DNA of 34,947 nt from Chloroflexota bacterium. Its GTDB lineage: Bacteria > Chloroflexota > Anaerolineae > Anaerolineales > Villigracilaceae. Where the stretch lies: assembly GCA_026390015.1 (NCBI GenBank), contig JAPLGS010000109.1:1-34947 (forward strand), given 5' to 3'. Below, one piece after another: positions 1 to 7,557 of this stretch (position 1 is its first letter; each line of letters starts with the position of its first letter). Below the pieces are notes generated by a model. It made no database searches. It was not told the DNA's origin and saw only the letters and a list, made by a program, of their open reading frames with translations. A program made the translations under genes and the position numbers.

Positions 1-114
1 CGTACCTATGCCCATATTGTTGCACGACTGGCGTTAGACTTGTTTCGGGATGCCCTGATGCCCCTGCGCTCAAACACCTTGGGACATCTCCATATTGCAA
101 GAGCCAGACCATGA
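1..114 (+). CDS. 3' end of an unidentified gene cut by the left edge
   Basis: Frame 1 is open from the first base to a TGA at 112-114, giving a 37-residue tail that starts RTYAHIVARLALDLFRDA. It has no start codon with a ribosome-binding site inside the window, so if real it is the end of a gene lying to the left. I do not recognise the family and the stretch is too short to judge. It converges on the DinB-like gene that ends at 156. An open frame of this length can occur by chance, so confidence is low. Confidence 0.25.
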   Translation, partial: RTYAHIVARLALDLFRDALMPLRSNTLGHLHIARARP

Positions 115-155
115 TTCATTCGATAGGCTTGCTACAGTGTCTGAAATTCACTTGT

Positions 156-617
156 TTATGCGTTTTTCAAAGTTCGTAAATGTTCTTCAATGTGCGCCAG
201 GCTTCGTTCAACCCATAATTGCAAGGGCAGCTCGCCGCCCATGGTTTCGTGACGGCTCTCGCGTGACCATGCCTCGCGCGGCATGGCGCTCAAAATTTTA
301 CGCAGTTCTTCCATATTCTTGGAGAACTCATCCAAAATTTCTGCGAGCGATTCTTCCCTGTTGTAATGATTCGCCATCCACGAGTCTGCGTCAAAATTTT
401 TGAATTCGGGATTATCTTCATTCAGTGTTTGATGAATGCGCGCGCCGTAAATAATTTTATCCACATCGCGCGTGTGTGACGCGATCTGATGCAGTGTCCA
501 CTCACCTTCCACTTTTGTAAAAGGATCTTGTATCGCCTCGCACGCGGCGCGAAATTCACGCGCGGCTTCACCCAATCTCTCAACGATCTTAACGCGATAT
601 TCCATCAACTCTTTCAT
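156..617 (-). CDS. DinB-like four-helix-bundle protein
   Basis: A 153-residue all-helical protein with the DinB/YfiT-like layout. An early His follows a Trp in EGEWTLHQIASHTRDVDK, and a late pair of His residues lies in WVERSLAHIEEHLRTL. In this superfamily three His residues usually bind a divalent metal, and members act as thiol-dependent transferases or as uncharacterised stress proteins; the substrate here is unknown. Its ATG (615-617) overlaps the stop of the upstream SDR gene by 4 bases (ATGA), so the two are translationally coupled. It is the last gene of the minus-strand operon M23 - SDR - DinB. The family call is fairly secure and the function is not. Confidence 0.7.
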   Translation of the reverse strand: MKELMEYRVKIVERLGEAAREFRAACEAIQDPFTKVEGEWTLHQIASHTRDVDKIIYGARIHQTLNEDNPEFKNFDADSWMANHYNREESLAEILDEFSKNMEELRKILSAMPREAWSRESRHETMGGELPLQLWVERSLAHIEEHLRTLKNA

Positions 618-1216
618 TTTGCCTCCAGTACGCGTAATACTTGTTGCACCACATCTTCTGAATTTTCAATTGCATAGACTCGAATTCCATAAGAACATAA
701 TTCGCGGTCTGCTTGATTGGATAACGCAACCAGTCCCGCCTTGCTGGATAGATACGCCCCCGCGTTATTTTCCAGGCTTTTACCTGTTCCTGCTGCGAGA
801 TTCAGAATCTTGCCTTTGCCTTTCTCCCGCATCACGCGCCCAACGGATTGGATCATCAGAAACGCGCCCGTCAGATTTACATCCAGTGTGCGATGCCAGT
901 CCCACTCATCCATATCCAGCAGGGATTCGTGTGGTTCCACCGCTGCATGATTGATCAGGATATCAATTCCGCCGAAATCATCCTCGACACTTTTAACCAA
1001 GGATTGCACACCAACTTTTTTGGCAACATCTTCAATATAAGATTTTGCCTTTCCACCGCGCGCGTTTATCTTTGACACAACCTCATCCACGTTGACCGGG
1101 GAAATATCATTCGCGGCGATCAATGCGCCTTGCCCGGCGAGCGATTCCGCTAGAGCGCGCCCCGCGCCTTTGCCTGCGCCGCTGATCAAAATAACTTTAC
1201 CATGTAGATCATTCAT
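614..1216 (-). CDS. Short-chain dehydrogenase/reductase-like protein, short and atypical
   Basis: A Rossmann-fold SDR protein of 200 residues. The dinucleotide-binding glycine motif is SGAGKGAGR (residues 12-20), D62-V63 fits the adenine-ring position, the NNAG equivalent is NHAA (89-92), N114 is in DVNLTGAF, and the active-site pair is Y155/K159 in AYLSSKAGL. Two things are odd. The catalytic Ser expected 13 residues before Tyr is Ala142 (LNLAAGTG). After GIRVYAI the chain goes almost directly into a final helix, so the usual substrate-binding loop and C-terminal 40-50 residues are missing. It may be a non-catalytic or specialised SDR. It starts 16 nt after the M23 gene and overlaps the DinB-like gene by 4 nt. 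Confidence 0.75.
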   Translation of the reverse strand: MNDLHGKVILISGAGKGAGRALAESLAGQGALIAANDISPVNVDEVVSKINARGGKAKSYIEDVAKKVGVQSLVKSVEDDFGGIDILINHAAVEPHESLLDMDEWDWHRTLDVNLTGAFLMIQSVGRVMREKGKGKILNLAAGTGKSLENNAGAYLSSKAGLVALSNQADRELCSYGIRVYAIENSEDVVQQVLRVLEAK

Positions 1217-1232
1217 CTTTCACCTAAATAAA

Positions 1233-1928
1233 TCACTTGCAAATTGGGATCGTGTCTGTGTTTTCGTTGGCGTTTAATGGTAAACCAAAATACGGTGATG
1301 GGTCATAGGTGTTCTCAATTTTCAGTTCGTTCATGAATTTCCCGAAGCCGTCATCTTTTACGATTGAAACATGCAAATGTACGCCAACTGGATTATTAGG
1401 GTCACCGGAATAATCTCCCTGATAACCGAGCAACGTACCTGTTTCTACAAATACCTCTGAAGTTCCGGCGGGAAATTCAGACGAGATAAAGGAATTCCCT
1501 TGCGGGTCTGCCATGTGAGTGTAGTAGACCCAGATCTGACGGCCGGCCTGAAGCGGATCATCAGGTACGCGGATGATTATGGATGATTTCCAATCTGGCT
1601 GGCGGGTGAGGTAACCGGGATAGGTCGCGATCACCGCGGTGACGCCGATCTCCGTCCCTGCGAAAATGTCTATTCCCTGGTGACGGTGACCGGGGCGGAA
1701 TGAATCGTCCCATATAAAGCCGATCAATCCGTCAGTGGGGAAGATGAATGGGGCAGAGTCGCATTGAGTGGAGGCTTTCATCCTCAACTCCGGGTGAGAG
1801 GATGGGTCGCGTAACCAGTCGAAGACTTGCGCGGTGCGGGCGGAATTTTTCCCAAAGGTAAAATACAGAGCGGCTCCTGCGCCTAATATCACGGTCAGGA
1901 GCGTGAGGAGTACAATTTTTGTGGACAT
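1233..1928 (-). CDS. M23 (LytM/lysostaphin-type) metallopeptidase family protein, membrane-anchored
   Basis: A 231-residue protein with an N-terminal hydrophobic segment (about residues 5-25, signal or anchor) followed by an extracytoplasmic M23 domain. The zinc-site pattern is visible as HxxxD in RHQGIDIFAG and HLH in GVHLHVSI. M23 enzymes cut peptidoglycan cross-bridges, although many homologues in this size range bind only. I chose the ATG at 1928 (MSTKIVLL) over upstream ATGs at 1937 and 1970, because a TATAAT box on the same strand (1941-1936) lies exactly 7 nt before it and there is no Shine-Dalgarno sequence. That fits a leaderless mRNA. It is the first gene of the minus-strand operon with the SDR and DinB-like genes. 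Confidence 0.75.
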   Translation of the reverse strand: MSTKIVLLTLLTVILGAGAALYFTFGKNSARTAQVFDWLRDPSSHPELRMKASTQCDSAPFIFPTDGLIGFIWDDSFRPGHRHQGIDIFAGTEIGVTAVIATYPGYLTRQPDWKSSIIIRVPDDPLQAGRQIWVYYTHMADPQGNSFISSEFPAGTSEVFVETGTLLGYQGDYSGDPNNPVGVHLHVSIVKDDGFGKFMNELKIENTYDPSPYFGLPLNANENTDTIPICK

Positions 1929-1935
1929 CAGACGC

Positions 1936-1941
1936 ATTATA
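1936..1941 (-). promoter_or_regulatory. -10 box (TATAAT) of a probable leaderless promoter for the M23 gene
   Basis: On the minus strand TATAAT is followed by the 7-nt spacer GCGTCTG and then ATG at 1928. A transcript starting at the usual distance would begin at or next to the start codon. No convincing -35 box is seen; TTCCCA at 19 nt is the best and it is weak. Confidence 0.5.
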
Positions 1942-2039
1942 CACATATTGCGGGCGGGCATGGGAAACATGCCAAACTAGGTGAAAATACTTGCATATTT
2001 TTACCTTTGGGTGGATAATAGATTTTGGGGTTGAAAAAA

Positions 2040-2119
2040 TCTAATGGGCAAACTCACTGTGAAGTGAGGACGCAAAGTCATGGATCTGTTGTACGCAATA
2101 GATCGCCAGGCTGCTGAAG
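2040..2119 (+). promoter_or_regulatory. Cyclic di-GMP-I (GEMM-I) riboswitch aptamer
   Basis: The GEMM-I core is present in order. GGGCAAAC is at 2046-2053. A hairpin CTCACT/AGTGAG (2053-2058 with 2063-2068) is capped by the GNRA tetraloop GTGA (2059-2062). The invariant ACGCAAAG is at 2070-2077. A second stem GATCT/AGATC (2083-2087 with 2100-2104) follows, then the tetraloop-receptor strand CGCCAGGCTGC (2104-2114). The G of GGGC that contacts one guanine of the ligand is retained; cGAMP-responsive variants have A there, so c-di-GMP is the likelier ligand. The P1 closing helix is not obvious. The aptamer runs straight into an intrinsic terminator and precedes the subtilase gene at 2267. Confidence 0.88.
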
Positions 2120-2141
2120 TTTATTCTTCGGCAGTTTTTTT
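2111..2141 (+). terminator. Intrinsic terminator acting as riboswitch expression platform
   Basis: CTGCTGAAG (2111-2119) pairs with CTTCGGCAG (2126-2134) around a 6-nt loop, with one G-T wobble, and is followed by seven T (2135-2141). The 5' arm is shared with the 3' end of the aptamer. Ligand binding would therefore be expected to compete with the hairpin and turn expression on; the direction of control is inference. Confidence 0.85.
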
Positions 2142-2266
2142 ATTATATTGAGGAGGTGTTTGTCAAGGGTAATTAAATGTCAAACTGAACGGTAGTGCCA
2201 AGGAGATTGCATTGTTTGTGTTTCCAGATCGAATATTTCGTAAACCTTTAAAGAGGAGAGAACAAA

Positions 2267-5254
2267 ATGTATCGAAAAGTTTTTAATATGCTTTCAATTT
2301 TGATCGTAATAGCAGTGGCTTTCTCTGCAGTTGCCCCTGTTGCCGCTCAACCCAATTTTGATGGTTCAGATGGCTCATCAGAAGGTAAACAGGATAAAGT
2401 TGAAGAAAGCTCCAACGGAATTTATATCGTTCAAATGATCGATGATCCTGCCATTGCTTACGAAGGCGGGGTCGATGGTCTAAACGCAACTAAACCGGCA
2501 GAAGGCGAAAATATTGACCGCGAGAATCCGGATGTTGTTAATTATGTTGAGCATCTTGATGGTGAGCATAATAGAGCCGTAAGCCAAGCTGGCGGCGATA
2601 AGCTCTATGATTATAGTTACACCTATAATGGTTTTGCGGCTGACATGACACTGGAACAGGCTAATAAACTGATCAAAGTTGAGGGTGTTTTACGTGTCAC
2701 TCCGGATACACTTCTGAAATTAGATACTTCTTCAACTCCAACTTTCCTTGGGCTTGATGCAAAGAAGGGTCTTTGGAAACAACTCGGCGGCACAGAAGAA
2801 GCCGGCAAAGGTGTGGTGGTTGGTATCGTGGACACCGGCCTATGGCCCGAGAACCCCAGCTTTTCTGATACCTTTAATGAAGATACGAACACCTGGACCA
2901 CCGATGGAACGGGTGAAGTGAAATACAAGTTGCCGAAAGGGTGGGTTGCAGCTTGTAATTTCGGTGTCACCACCTGTAATAACAAGGTGATCGGCGGCCA
3001 GTACTTTAATTCAGGTTTCGGCGGCGATGCTGGCATCACAGCCCGTTTCCCCTTCGAATATCTCTCTGCGCGCGATGCAGATGGCCATGGTTCTCATACC
3101 TCAAGCACTGCGGCTGGTAACTTCGGCGTAGATGTTACTGTGGATGGTACAAACCTGGGCAAGATCAGCGGTATGGCTCCTCACGCTTCTATCTCAATGT
3201 ATAAAGTCTGTTGGGGTGGTGCGGCTGGCGGTTGTTTTAGTTCCGATAGTGTAGCCGCCATTGATCAGGCAGTTGCTGATGGCGTGGATGTGATCAACTT
3301 CTCGATTAGCGGCTCAACCACCAGTTTCACAGACCCGGTTGAGATTGCATTCTTTTTTGCTGCCAAAGCCGGCGTTTTTGTAGCGGCTTCGGCTGGTAAC
3401 TCTGGCCCTACTGTCAGCACCGTGGCACACAATAGCCCGTGGCTCACTACAGTTGCGGCTGGTTCACATGATCGTCTTTATGTAGCCACTGCCACACTTG
3501 GCAACGGCGTTACTTATACTGGCGTTGGTAATGGCGCGGCTGTCGCTTCTGCTCCGCTTATTGCTTCCACGGCAGCCGGCCTTGCCGTCGCAGATGCGAA
3601 TCAAGTAAGGTTATGCTTCTCTGGTACGCTTGATCCCGCCGTTGTTACAGGTAAGATCGTGGTATGTGATCGTGGCACCAACGCCCGCGTGGATAAGAGT
3701 CTTGCCGTGCAAATGGCTGGCGGCGTGGGCATGATCCTTACAAACACAGGCCCGAACTCGCTCAATGCTGATCTCCATTTTGTGCCAACCGTTCATCTTG
3801 CTGACACGGATCGCGCGGCTGTTCTCGCTTATGCGGCTACTGCCGGTGCTACTGCTTCATTAAGCGCGGGCGCACAAGTTGCCGGCGCAGTTGCTCCTGA
3901 TGTTGCATCCTTCTCTTCCCGCGGCCCTGCTTTGGCTGGTAGCGGTGACCTGCTCAAGCCTGATATCATGGCCCCTGGAGTGGATATCCTTGCCGCAGTT
4001 TCACCTGCCGCTGGTGGGCGTGATTGGGATTTCCTGAGCGGTACATCCATGTCCAGCCCGCATATGGCTGGTTTGGCCGCCCTGATCATTGATGCGCATC
4101 CTGATTGGACTCCGATGATGGTTAAGTCGGCGTTCATGACCACCGCTTCACAGACCCGCAATAACGGCACTCCCATCGCGGGCGGGCCATTCGATTATGG
4201 CGCTGGTCAGGTGGTTCCGAATAGCGCGGTTGATCCCGGTTTGGTATACAACTCTGGTTTTGATGATTGGCGTAACTTCCTCAAGGGACAGGGTCTCTGT
4301 AACTTCTGCTTTGGGACTTCTCCTGCGACCGCCATTGATGCCAGTAACCTCAACCTTGCCTCCATTGCTATTGGAGATCTGCCCGGCAAACAGACTGTAA
4401 CACGTACAGTCACAAATGTCGGCGAAAAAGAAAAATATACTTTCTCTTATACTGGTTTAGCTGGTTTCACAGTAGCTCCCAGCGTAACATCCTTCACCAT
4501 TGAAAAGGATAAGACAAAGAGTTTTGACATTACTTTCACCAACAGTGGAGCGGCTCTTAACACTTATACCAGCGGCTTTATCACCTGGACTGGCAGCAAG
4601 GGTCATGTGGTTCGCACCCCGGTTGTGCTCCGCCCCGTTTTGTTTGCAGCCCCTGCTGCGGTCTCAGGCAGCTATAACGTAACCTTTGGTTATACGGGTG
4701 CGTTTACTGCCACGGCTCGCGGTATGGTACCTGCGGATGTTACTCCTGGAATTGTGGCTCAGGACCCCGACCAGAACTTCGTTCAGTCAGATCCGACCGG
4801 CACAGTTGCCATTCCGGTAACTATTCCTGTTGGCACAACCTATGCCCGTTTCTCGCTGTTTAATGCCGATGTAACACCTGGTACCGACATGGATCTTTAT
4901 GTTTATCTGGGTACTTCATTGGTTGGTTCTAGTGGTGGCGGCACCTCGGCAGAGGAAGTCAACTTCAGATTCTCTGCTCCAAGAACAACCCCGCTTAACC
5001 TCGTTGTCTATGTTCACGGCTGGGGAATTGCTGGTGGTACTTCATCACCCTTCAAGCTGCACGCTTGGTCGCTTGGCGCAGCGCCGACTGGTAATATGAC
5101 GGTCACCGCTCCAGCTTCCGCGACAATTGGTGTCACAAGTCCGATCAATCTTGCATTCAGCGGCTTGGCGCCTGGCGTCAAATATCTTGGCAGTATTGTT
5201 TATGGTGGTGTGGCTGGCTTGCCCGTCCCAACCATCGTGCGTGTTGACCCGTAA
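2267..5254 (+). CDS. Secreted subtilisin-like serine peptidase (S8) with PA insert and Fn3-like domain
   Basis: A 995-residue secreted protease. Signal peptide at residues 1-28 (hydrophobic core, VAPVAAQ cut region). An I9-type propeptide spans about 45-150. The S8 catalytic domain has Asp189 (GIVDTG), His274 (DGHGSHTSS), oxyanion Asn378 (SAGNSGPT) and Ser594 (GTSMSSPHMAG). A protease-associated (PA) domain at about 430-555 is inserted between Asn and Ser. An Fn3-like subtilase domain follows at about 700-790 (VTRTVTNVGEKEKYTF), then a pre-peptidase-like beta domain and a final beta domain. This is the architecture of plant-type subtilases. The start has a strong AGAGGAG at the right spacing. 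Expression is likely controlled by the c-di-GMP riboswitch and terminator upstream (2040-2141). It probably digests extracellular protein; there is no C-terminal anchor or sorting signal. Confidence 0.92.
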   Translation: MYRKVFNMLSILIVIAVAFSAVAPVAAQPNFDGSDGSSEGKQDKVEESSNGIYIVQMIDDPAIAYEGGVDGLNATKPAEGENIDRENPDVVNYVEHLDGEHNRAVSQAGGDKLYDYSYTYNGFAADMTLEQANKLIKVEGVLRVTPDTLLKLDTSSTPTFLGLDAKKGLWKQLGGTEEAGKGVVVGIVDTGLWPENPSFSDTFNEDTNTWTTDGTGEVKYKLPKGWVAACNFGVTTCNNKVIGGQYFNSGFGGDAGITARFPFEYLSARDADGHGSHTSSTAAGNFGVDVTVDGTNLGKISGMAPHASISMYKVCWGGAAGGCFSSDSVAAIDQAVADGVDVINFSISGSTTSFTDPVEIAFFFAAKAGVFVAASAGNSGPTVSTVAHNSPWLTTVAAGSHDRLYVATATLGNGVTYTGVGNGAAVASAPLIASTAAGLAVADANQVRLCFSGTLDPAVVTGKIVVCDRGTNARVDKSLAVQMAGGVGMILTNTGPNSLNADLHFVPTVHLADTDRAAVLAYAATAGATASLSAGAQVAGAVAPDVASFSSRGPALAGSGDLLKPDIMAPGVDILAAVSPAAGGRDWDFLSGTSMSSPHMAGLAALIIDAHPDWTPMMVKSAFMTTASQTRNNGTPIAGGPFDYGAGQVVPNSAVDPGLVYNSGFDDWRNFLKGQGLCNFCFGTSPATAIDASNLNLASIAIGDLPGKQTVTRTVTNVGEKEKYTFSYTGLAGFTVAPSVTSFTIEKDKTKSFDITFTNSGAALNTYTSGFITWTGSKGHVVRTPVVLRPVLFAAPAAVSGSYNVTFGYTGAFTATARGMVPADVTPGIVAQDPDQNFVQSDPTGTVAIPVTIPVGTTYARFSLFNADVTPGTDMDLYVYLGTSLVGSSGGGTSAEEVNFRFSAPRTTPLNLVVYVHGWGIAGGTSSPFKLHAWSLGAAPTGNMTVTAPASATIGVTSPINLAFSGLAPGVKYLGSIVYGGVAGLPVPTIVRVDP

Positions 5255-5284
5255 TACAGTTCGTGTTTGTTCGATAAGTTAGAA

Positions 5285-5323
5285 AACAGGCTGGTGGACT
5301 TAGTTCACCAGCCTGTTCTTTTT
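5285..5323 (+). terminator. Intrinsic terminator after the subtilase gene
   Basis: AACAGGCTGGTG (5285-5296) pairs perfectly with CACCAGCCTGTT (5306-5317), followed by the T-rich tail CTTTTTATAT. It lies 30 nt after the subtilase stop and also separates it from the convergent lipoprotein gene. Confidence 0.9.
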
Positions 5324-5340
5324 ATATGTTCGAAAATTTT

Positions 5341-5811
5341 CTACGTGTCACCTGCTGCGCCATCAACAGGTGGAAGCGGATTTTTGCAATAAGTTAATGC
5401 TTTATCTTTCCCAGCGTGATATTCAAAATCACGGACATCATATTTCAATTTGACCAGATACCCCGGTGTTAAGACTTGCGCGTACATCATATCAGGTTGT
5501 GGACAGCCGAGACTCGCGTCAGACCAGGTAACTTCTTTTGCGTCCACCAGAACAATATCACTTGCAGAGATGGACAGTCGCTTGGCCAGATCTTCTTTTG
5601 CTTTTTCGATCAAACCTTCCAGACCAGATGCTGAAGGTGTTGGTAGTGTAGGATTCATTTGCGGTTTATCTCCTTGGGTTGGCTGTGCAGGGATAAGAGT
5701 TGAAAGCGGTATCTTGGCCGGGCTTGACGAGGGCAGGTCTGAAGAACCTGTTTGAGAAGGCGCACAGCCTGTAAGTACGAGCACCAGTAAAACGATCCAA
5801 AAAGTTTTCAT
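5341..5811 (-). CDS. Lipoprotein with a conserved C-terminal domain of unknown function
   Basis: A 156-residue protein. The signal sequence ends in the lipobox LTGC (Cys16), so it should be lipid-anchored outside the membrane. A low-complexity Ser/Pro/Thr linker (about 17-62) is followed by a compact C-terminal domain of about 90 residues with the conserved-looking stretch VTWSDASLGCPQPDMMYAQV and a second Cys near the end (LTYCKNP); the two Cys could form a disulfide. I do not recognise a named family with certainty. AGGAG lies at good spacing before the ATG at 5811. It is a single gene on the minus strand, back to back with the next lipoprotein gene. Confidence 0.75.
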   Translation of the reverse strand: MKTFWIVLLVLVLTGCAPSQTGSSDLPSSSPAKIPLSTLIPAQPTQGDKPQMNPTLPTPSASGLEGLIEKAKEDLAKRLSISASDIVLVDAKEVTWSDASLGCPQPDMMYAQVLTPGYLVKLKYDVRDFEYHAGKDKALTYCKNPLPPVDGAAGDT

Positions 5812-5870
5812 GCTTATTATCTCCTGTCTAATTTTAACCTACAGACGGTAATCGGACTTGAATGGTTCCG

Positions 5871-5898
5871 TTGCTTCCACGAAATCAGGCAGTATAAT
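5871..5898 (+). promoter_or_regulatory. Sigma-70-type promoter for the 5930 lipoprotein gene
   Basis: TTGCTT (5871-5876), a 16-nt spacer and TATAAT (5893-5898), about 30 nt ahead of the GTG start at 5930. It lies in the divergent gap between the two lipoprotein genes. Confidence 0.6.
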
Positions 5899-5929
5899 TC
5901 TGATATTCTTATGTTTTTGGAGTAACCCT

Positions 5930-6949
5930 GTGCGTGTTAAACATCTATTCTTTTTGATCTGTATCATCGCCATTCTGAGTGCCTGCGGCGGTAAAGCGAC
6001 CGAGGTTGTGGCGGGTCCCACGGTTGTGCCGACTCAGACACCAATACCTCCCGCCACAATGATCTCAACGCAATCCACGCCGTTAGCGCTGCTGGTCGTA
6101 CCTGCCGATATGGATAAAACCACTTCTGACTTGTACCAAAAGACCGTCTATGACCTCGCTCAGCAATCAGGCTTCCGCTTTCAGGTACGCAACACGCTTA
6201 CTCCCGTAGACCTGGCCGACCCGACCTTGAAAGTGGTAATTGTTCTTCCGCCAGACCCCGGTATCGCAACTCTCGCACCCACTGCGACGGGCGTTCAATT
6301 CCTTGCGGTGAATATTCCCAACCTCGCAGCTGGCGGCAATCTAAGTGTGCTCGCAGGCGATTCTCAAATGGATGTATCCGCTTTCATTGCTGGCTACATC
6401 GCCGCAATGATCTCGGATGAATATCATATTGGCATGATCATTCCGCAAGGTGATGTAACTGCTCAAAGCGCTTTTAATTCCTTCAACAATGGCAAGATCT
6501 ATTACTGCGGTTTGTGCCGTACTTTTTATGTCGCTCAATTTGGATATCCAACCTTTATTGAGATTCCCACAGATGAAGACCCCGCGCGTTTTGGTGGATA
6601 TGCCAACGTCTTGATCAACGACCGGAAAGTATATACGCTTTTTATTTATCCTTCATTGGCAAATGCCGATCTGCTTTCCTATGTGGGTACGCAGGGCATC
6701 ATGCAGATCGGAACCTCCATGCCAGACCCGCGCCCCGGCGGCTGGGTGGCGACGATTAGCCCAGACACGATCAAGGCGATCCAATCTGCGTGGCCAAATT
6801 TAATCGCAGGGGCGGGCGGAGTCAACGTTCAATCCCCGCTCGGGCTTGCGGATGTGGACCCGGAGCTGCTCACCCCCGGAAAACTCCGCCTCGCCCAGGA
6901 AACTTTGGACAGTCTGCTGGCGGGTCGAATTTCAACAGCCAACCCATAA
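5930..6949 (+). CDS. Lipoprotein, BMP-like periplasmic binding fold
   Basis: A 339-residue lipoprotein. I chose the GTG at 5930 (VRVKHLFFLICIIAILSAC, lipobox Cys19) over an ATG at 5858, because GGAG lies 7 nt before the GTG, a promoter lies at 5871-5898, and an N-terminus from 5858 would spoil the signal peptide. After a Thr/Pro linker the chain alternates beta and alpha elements like type-1 periplasmic binding proteins. Segments such as FIAGYIAAMISDEYHIGMI and GTQGIMQIGTSM recall the basic membrane protein (BMP/Med) group that binds nucleosides or similar ligands. No permease or ATPase gene is adjacent, so it may be an orphan receptor or work with a transporter elsewhere. The fold is moderately sure; the ligand is unknown. 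Confidence 0.7.
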   Translation: MRVKHLFFLICIIAILSACGGKATEVVAGPTVVPTQTPIPPATMISTQSTPLALLVVPADMDKTTSDLYQKTVYDLAQQSGFRFQVRNTLTPVDLADPTLKVVIVLPPDPGIATLAPTATGVQFLAVNIPNLAAGGNLSVLAGDSQMDVSAFIAGYIAAMISDEYHIGMIIPQGDVTAQSAFNSFNNGKIYYCGLCRTFYVAQFGYPTFIEIPTDEDPARFGGYANVLINDRKVYTLFIYPSLANADLLSYVGTQGIMQIGTSMPDPRPGGWVATISPDTIKAIQSAWPNLIAGAGGVNVQSPLGLADVDPELLTPGKLRLAQETLDSLLAGRISTANP

Positions 6950-7069
6950 AGAAAAACGATGAACTGCCTGCGGGCGCACGAGATTTGAAAAAATCAAAAA
7001 CCGACCCGCAGGGGAAGTAAAATCAGAGTAGAATCAAGATATAATTGTTAGCTACGAAAGGATACTCAT

Positions 7070-7477
7070 ATGAACCTGCGTTGTATTTATTGTCAGACCC
7101 CCTTCACCCTTGCCCGCACTGAAATGCTGGGGGCAATTATCGTAATGAATGAAAAGCACCAGAGTCATTATGATGCGCATTGCCCGCGTTGCCGCCGCGC
7201 AAACTCCATCTCTCGTCAACGAATGGAATTGGGATTCCCAAATTGGAAGGATGCTGCCAAGCAGCCTTCATCCATTCCTGAAGAAGAACAAGCGCCGCCC
7301 GTGCCTGCTTCTGCATTAAGCAAGACGGAGCCGCTTCCTAAAGCAACCAAAGCTGTTGCTGCGAAAAAGGCTGCCGCGAAGAAAGCTCCTGCTGCCAAGA
7401 AGGCGACCGCCAGCAAGCCCGCTGGAACAAAAGTTTTGAAGGTGAAGAAAGCTCCGGCAAAAAGCAAGAAAAAGTAA
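7070..7477 (+). CDS. Zinc-ribbon protein with Lys/Ala-rich histone H1-like tail
   Basis: A 135-residue protein in two parts. Residues 1-65 hold a zinc ribbon with C5-x2-C8 and C38-x2-C41 (RCIYC and HCPRC). From about residue 80 the chain becomes a disordered basic tail made of repeats such as AKKAAAKKAPAAKKA, ending VKKAPAKSKKK. This composition matches bacterial H1-like DNA-compacting tails (Hc1/AlgP type). The likely role is nucleic-acid binding, with the ribbon giving specificity, but no function is proven. AAAGG precedes the ATG at normal spacing, a TATAAT lies at 7040-7045, and a strong terminator follows (7501-7537), so it is probably monocistronic. Confidence 0.8.
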   Translation: MNLRCIYCQTPFTLARTEMLGAIIVMNEKHQSHYDAHCPRCRRANSISRQRMELGFPNWKDAAKQPSSIPEEEQAPPVPASALSKTEPLPKATKAVAAKKAAAKKAPAAKKATASKPAGTKVLKVKKAPAKSKKK

Positions 7478-7500
7478 GGGCTCATATTGAATCTGCTATA

Positions 7501-7537
7501 AAGCCGAAAAGAAGTTTTCTTCTTTACGGCTTTATCT
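7501..7537 (+). terminator. Intrinsic terminator after the zinc-ribbon gene
   Basis: AAGCCGAAAAGAAG (7501-7514) pairs with CTTCTTTACGGCTT (7519-7532) around a TTTT loop, with one mismatch, followed by TTATCTATTTAT. The A-rich 5' side means it could also work on the other strand. Confidence 0.8.
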
Positions 7538-7557
7538 ATTTATGGGACAAATCAAAA

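Noticed and set aside
95-403. Plus-strand frame of 102 codons opposite the DinB-like gene
   Set aside because: The DinB-like frame on the minus strand has coupling to the SDR gene and conserved His positions; this frame has no recognisable domain.
5858-5929. Upstream ATG at 5858 as start of the lipoprotein
   Set aside because: It would sit upstream of the promoter -10 box and add 24 residues before a canonical lipoprotein signal; the GTG at 5930 has a ribosome-binding site.
6950-7030. CCTGCGGG and CCCGCAGG as a terminator after the 5930 lipoprotein gene
   Set aside because: The arms are about 45 nt apart and no T-run follows, so it is at most a weak hairpin.
7330-7470. Lys/Ala codon repeats as a DNA repeat or mobile element
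   Set aside because: The repetition follows the reading frame of a Lys/Ala-rich tail and has no element-like ends.
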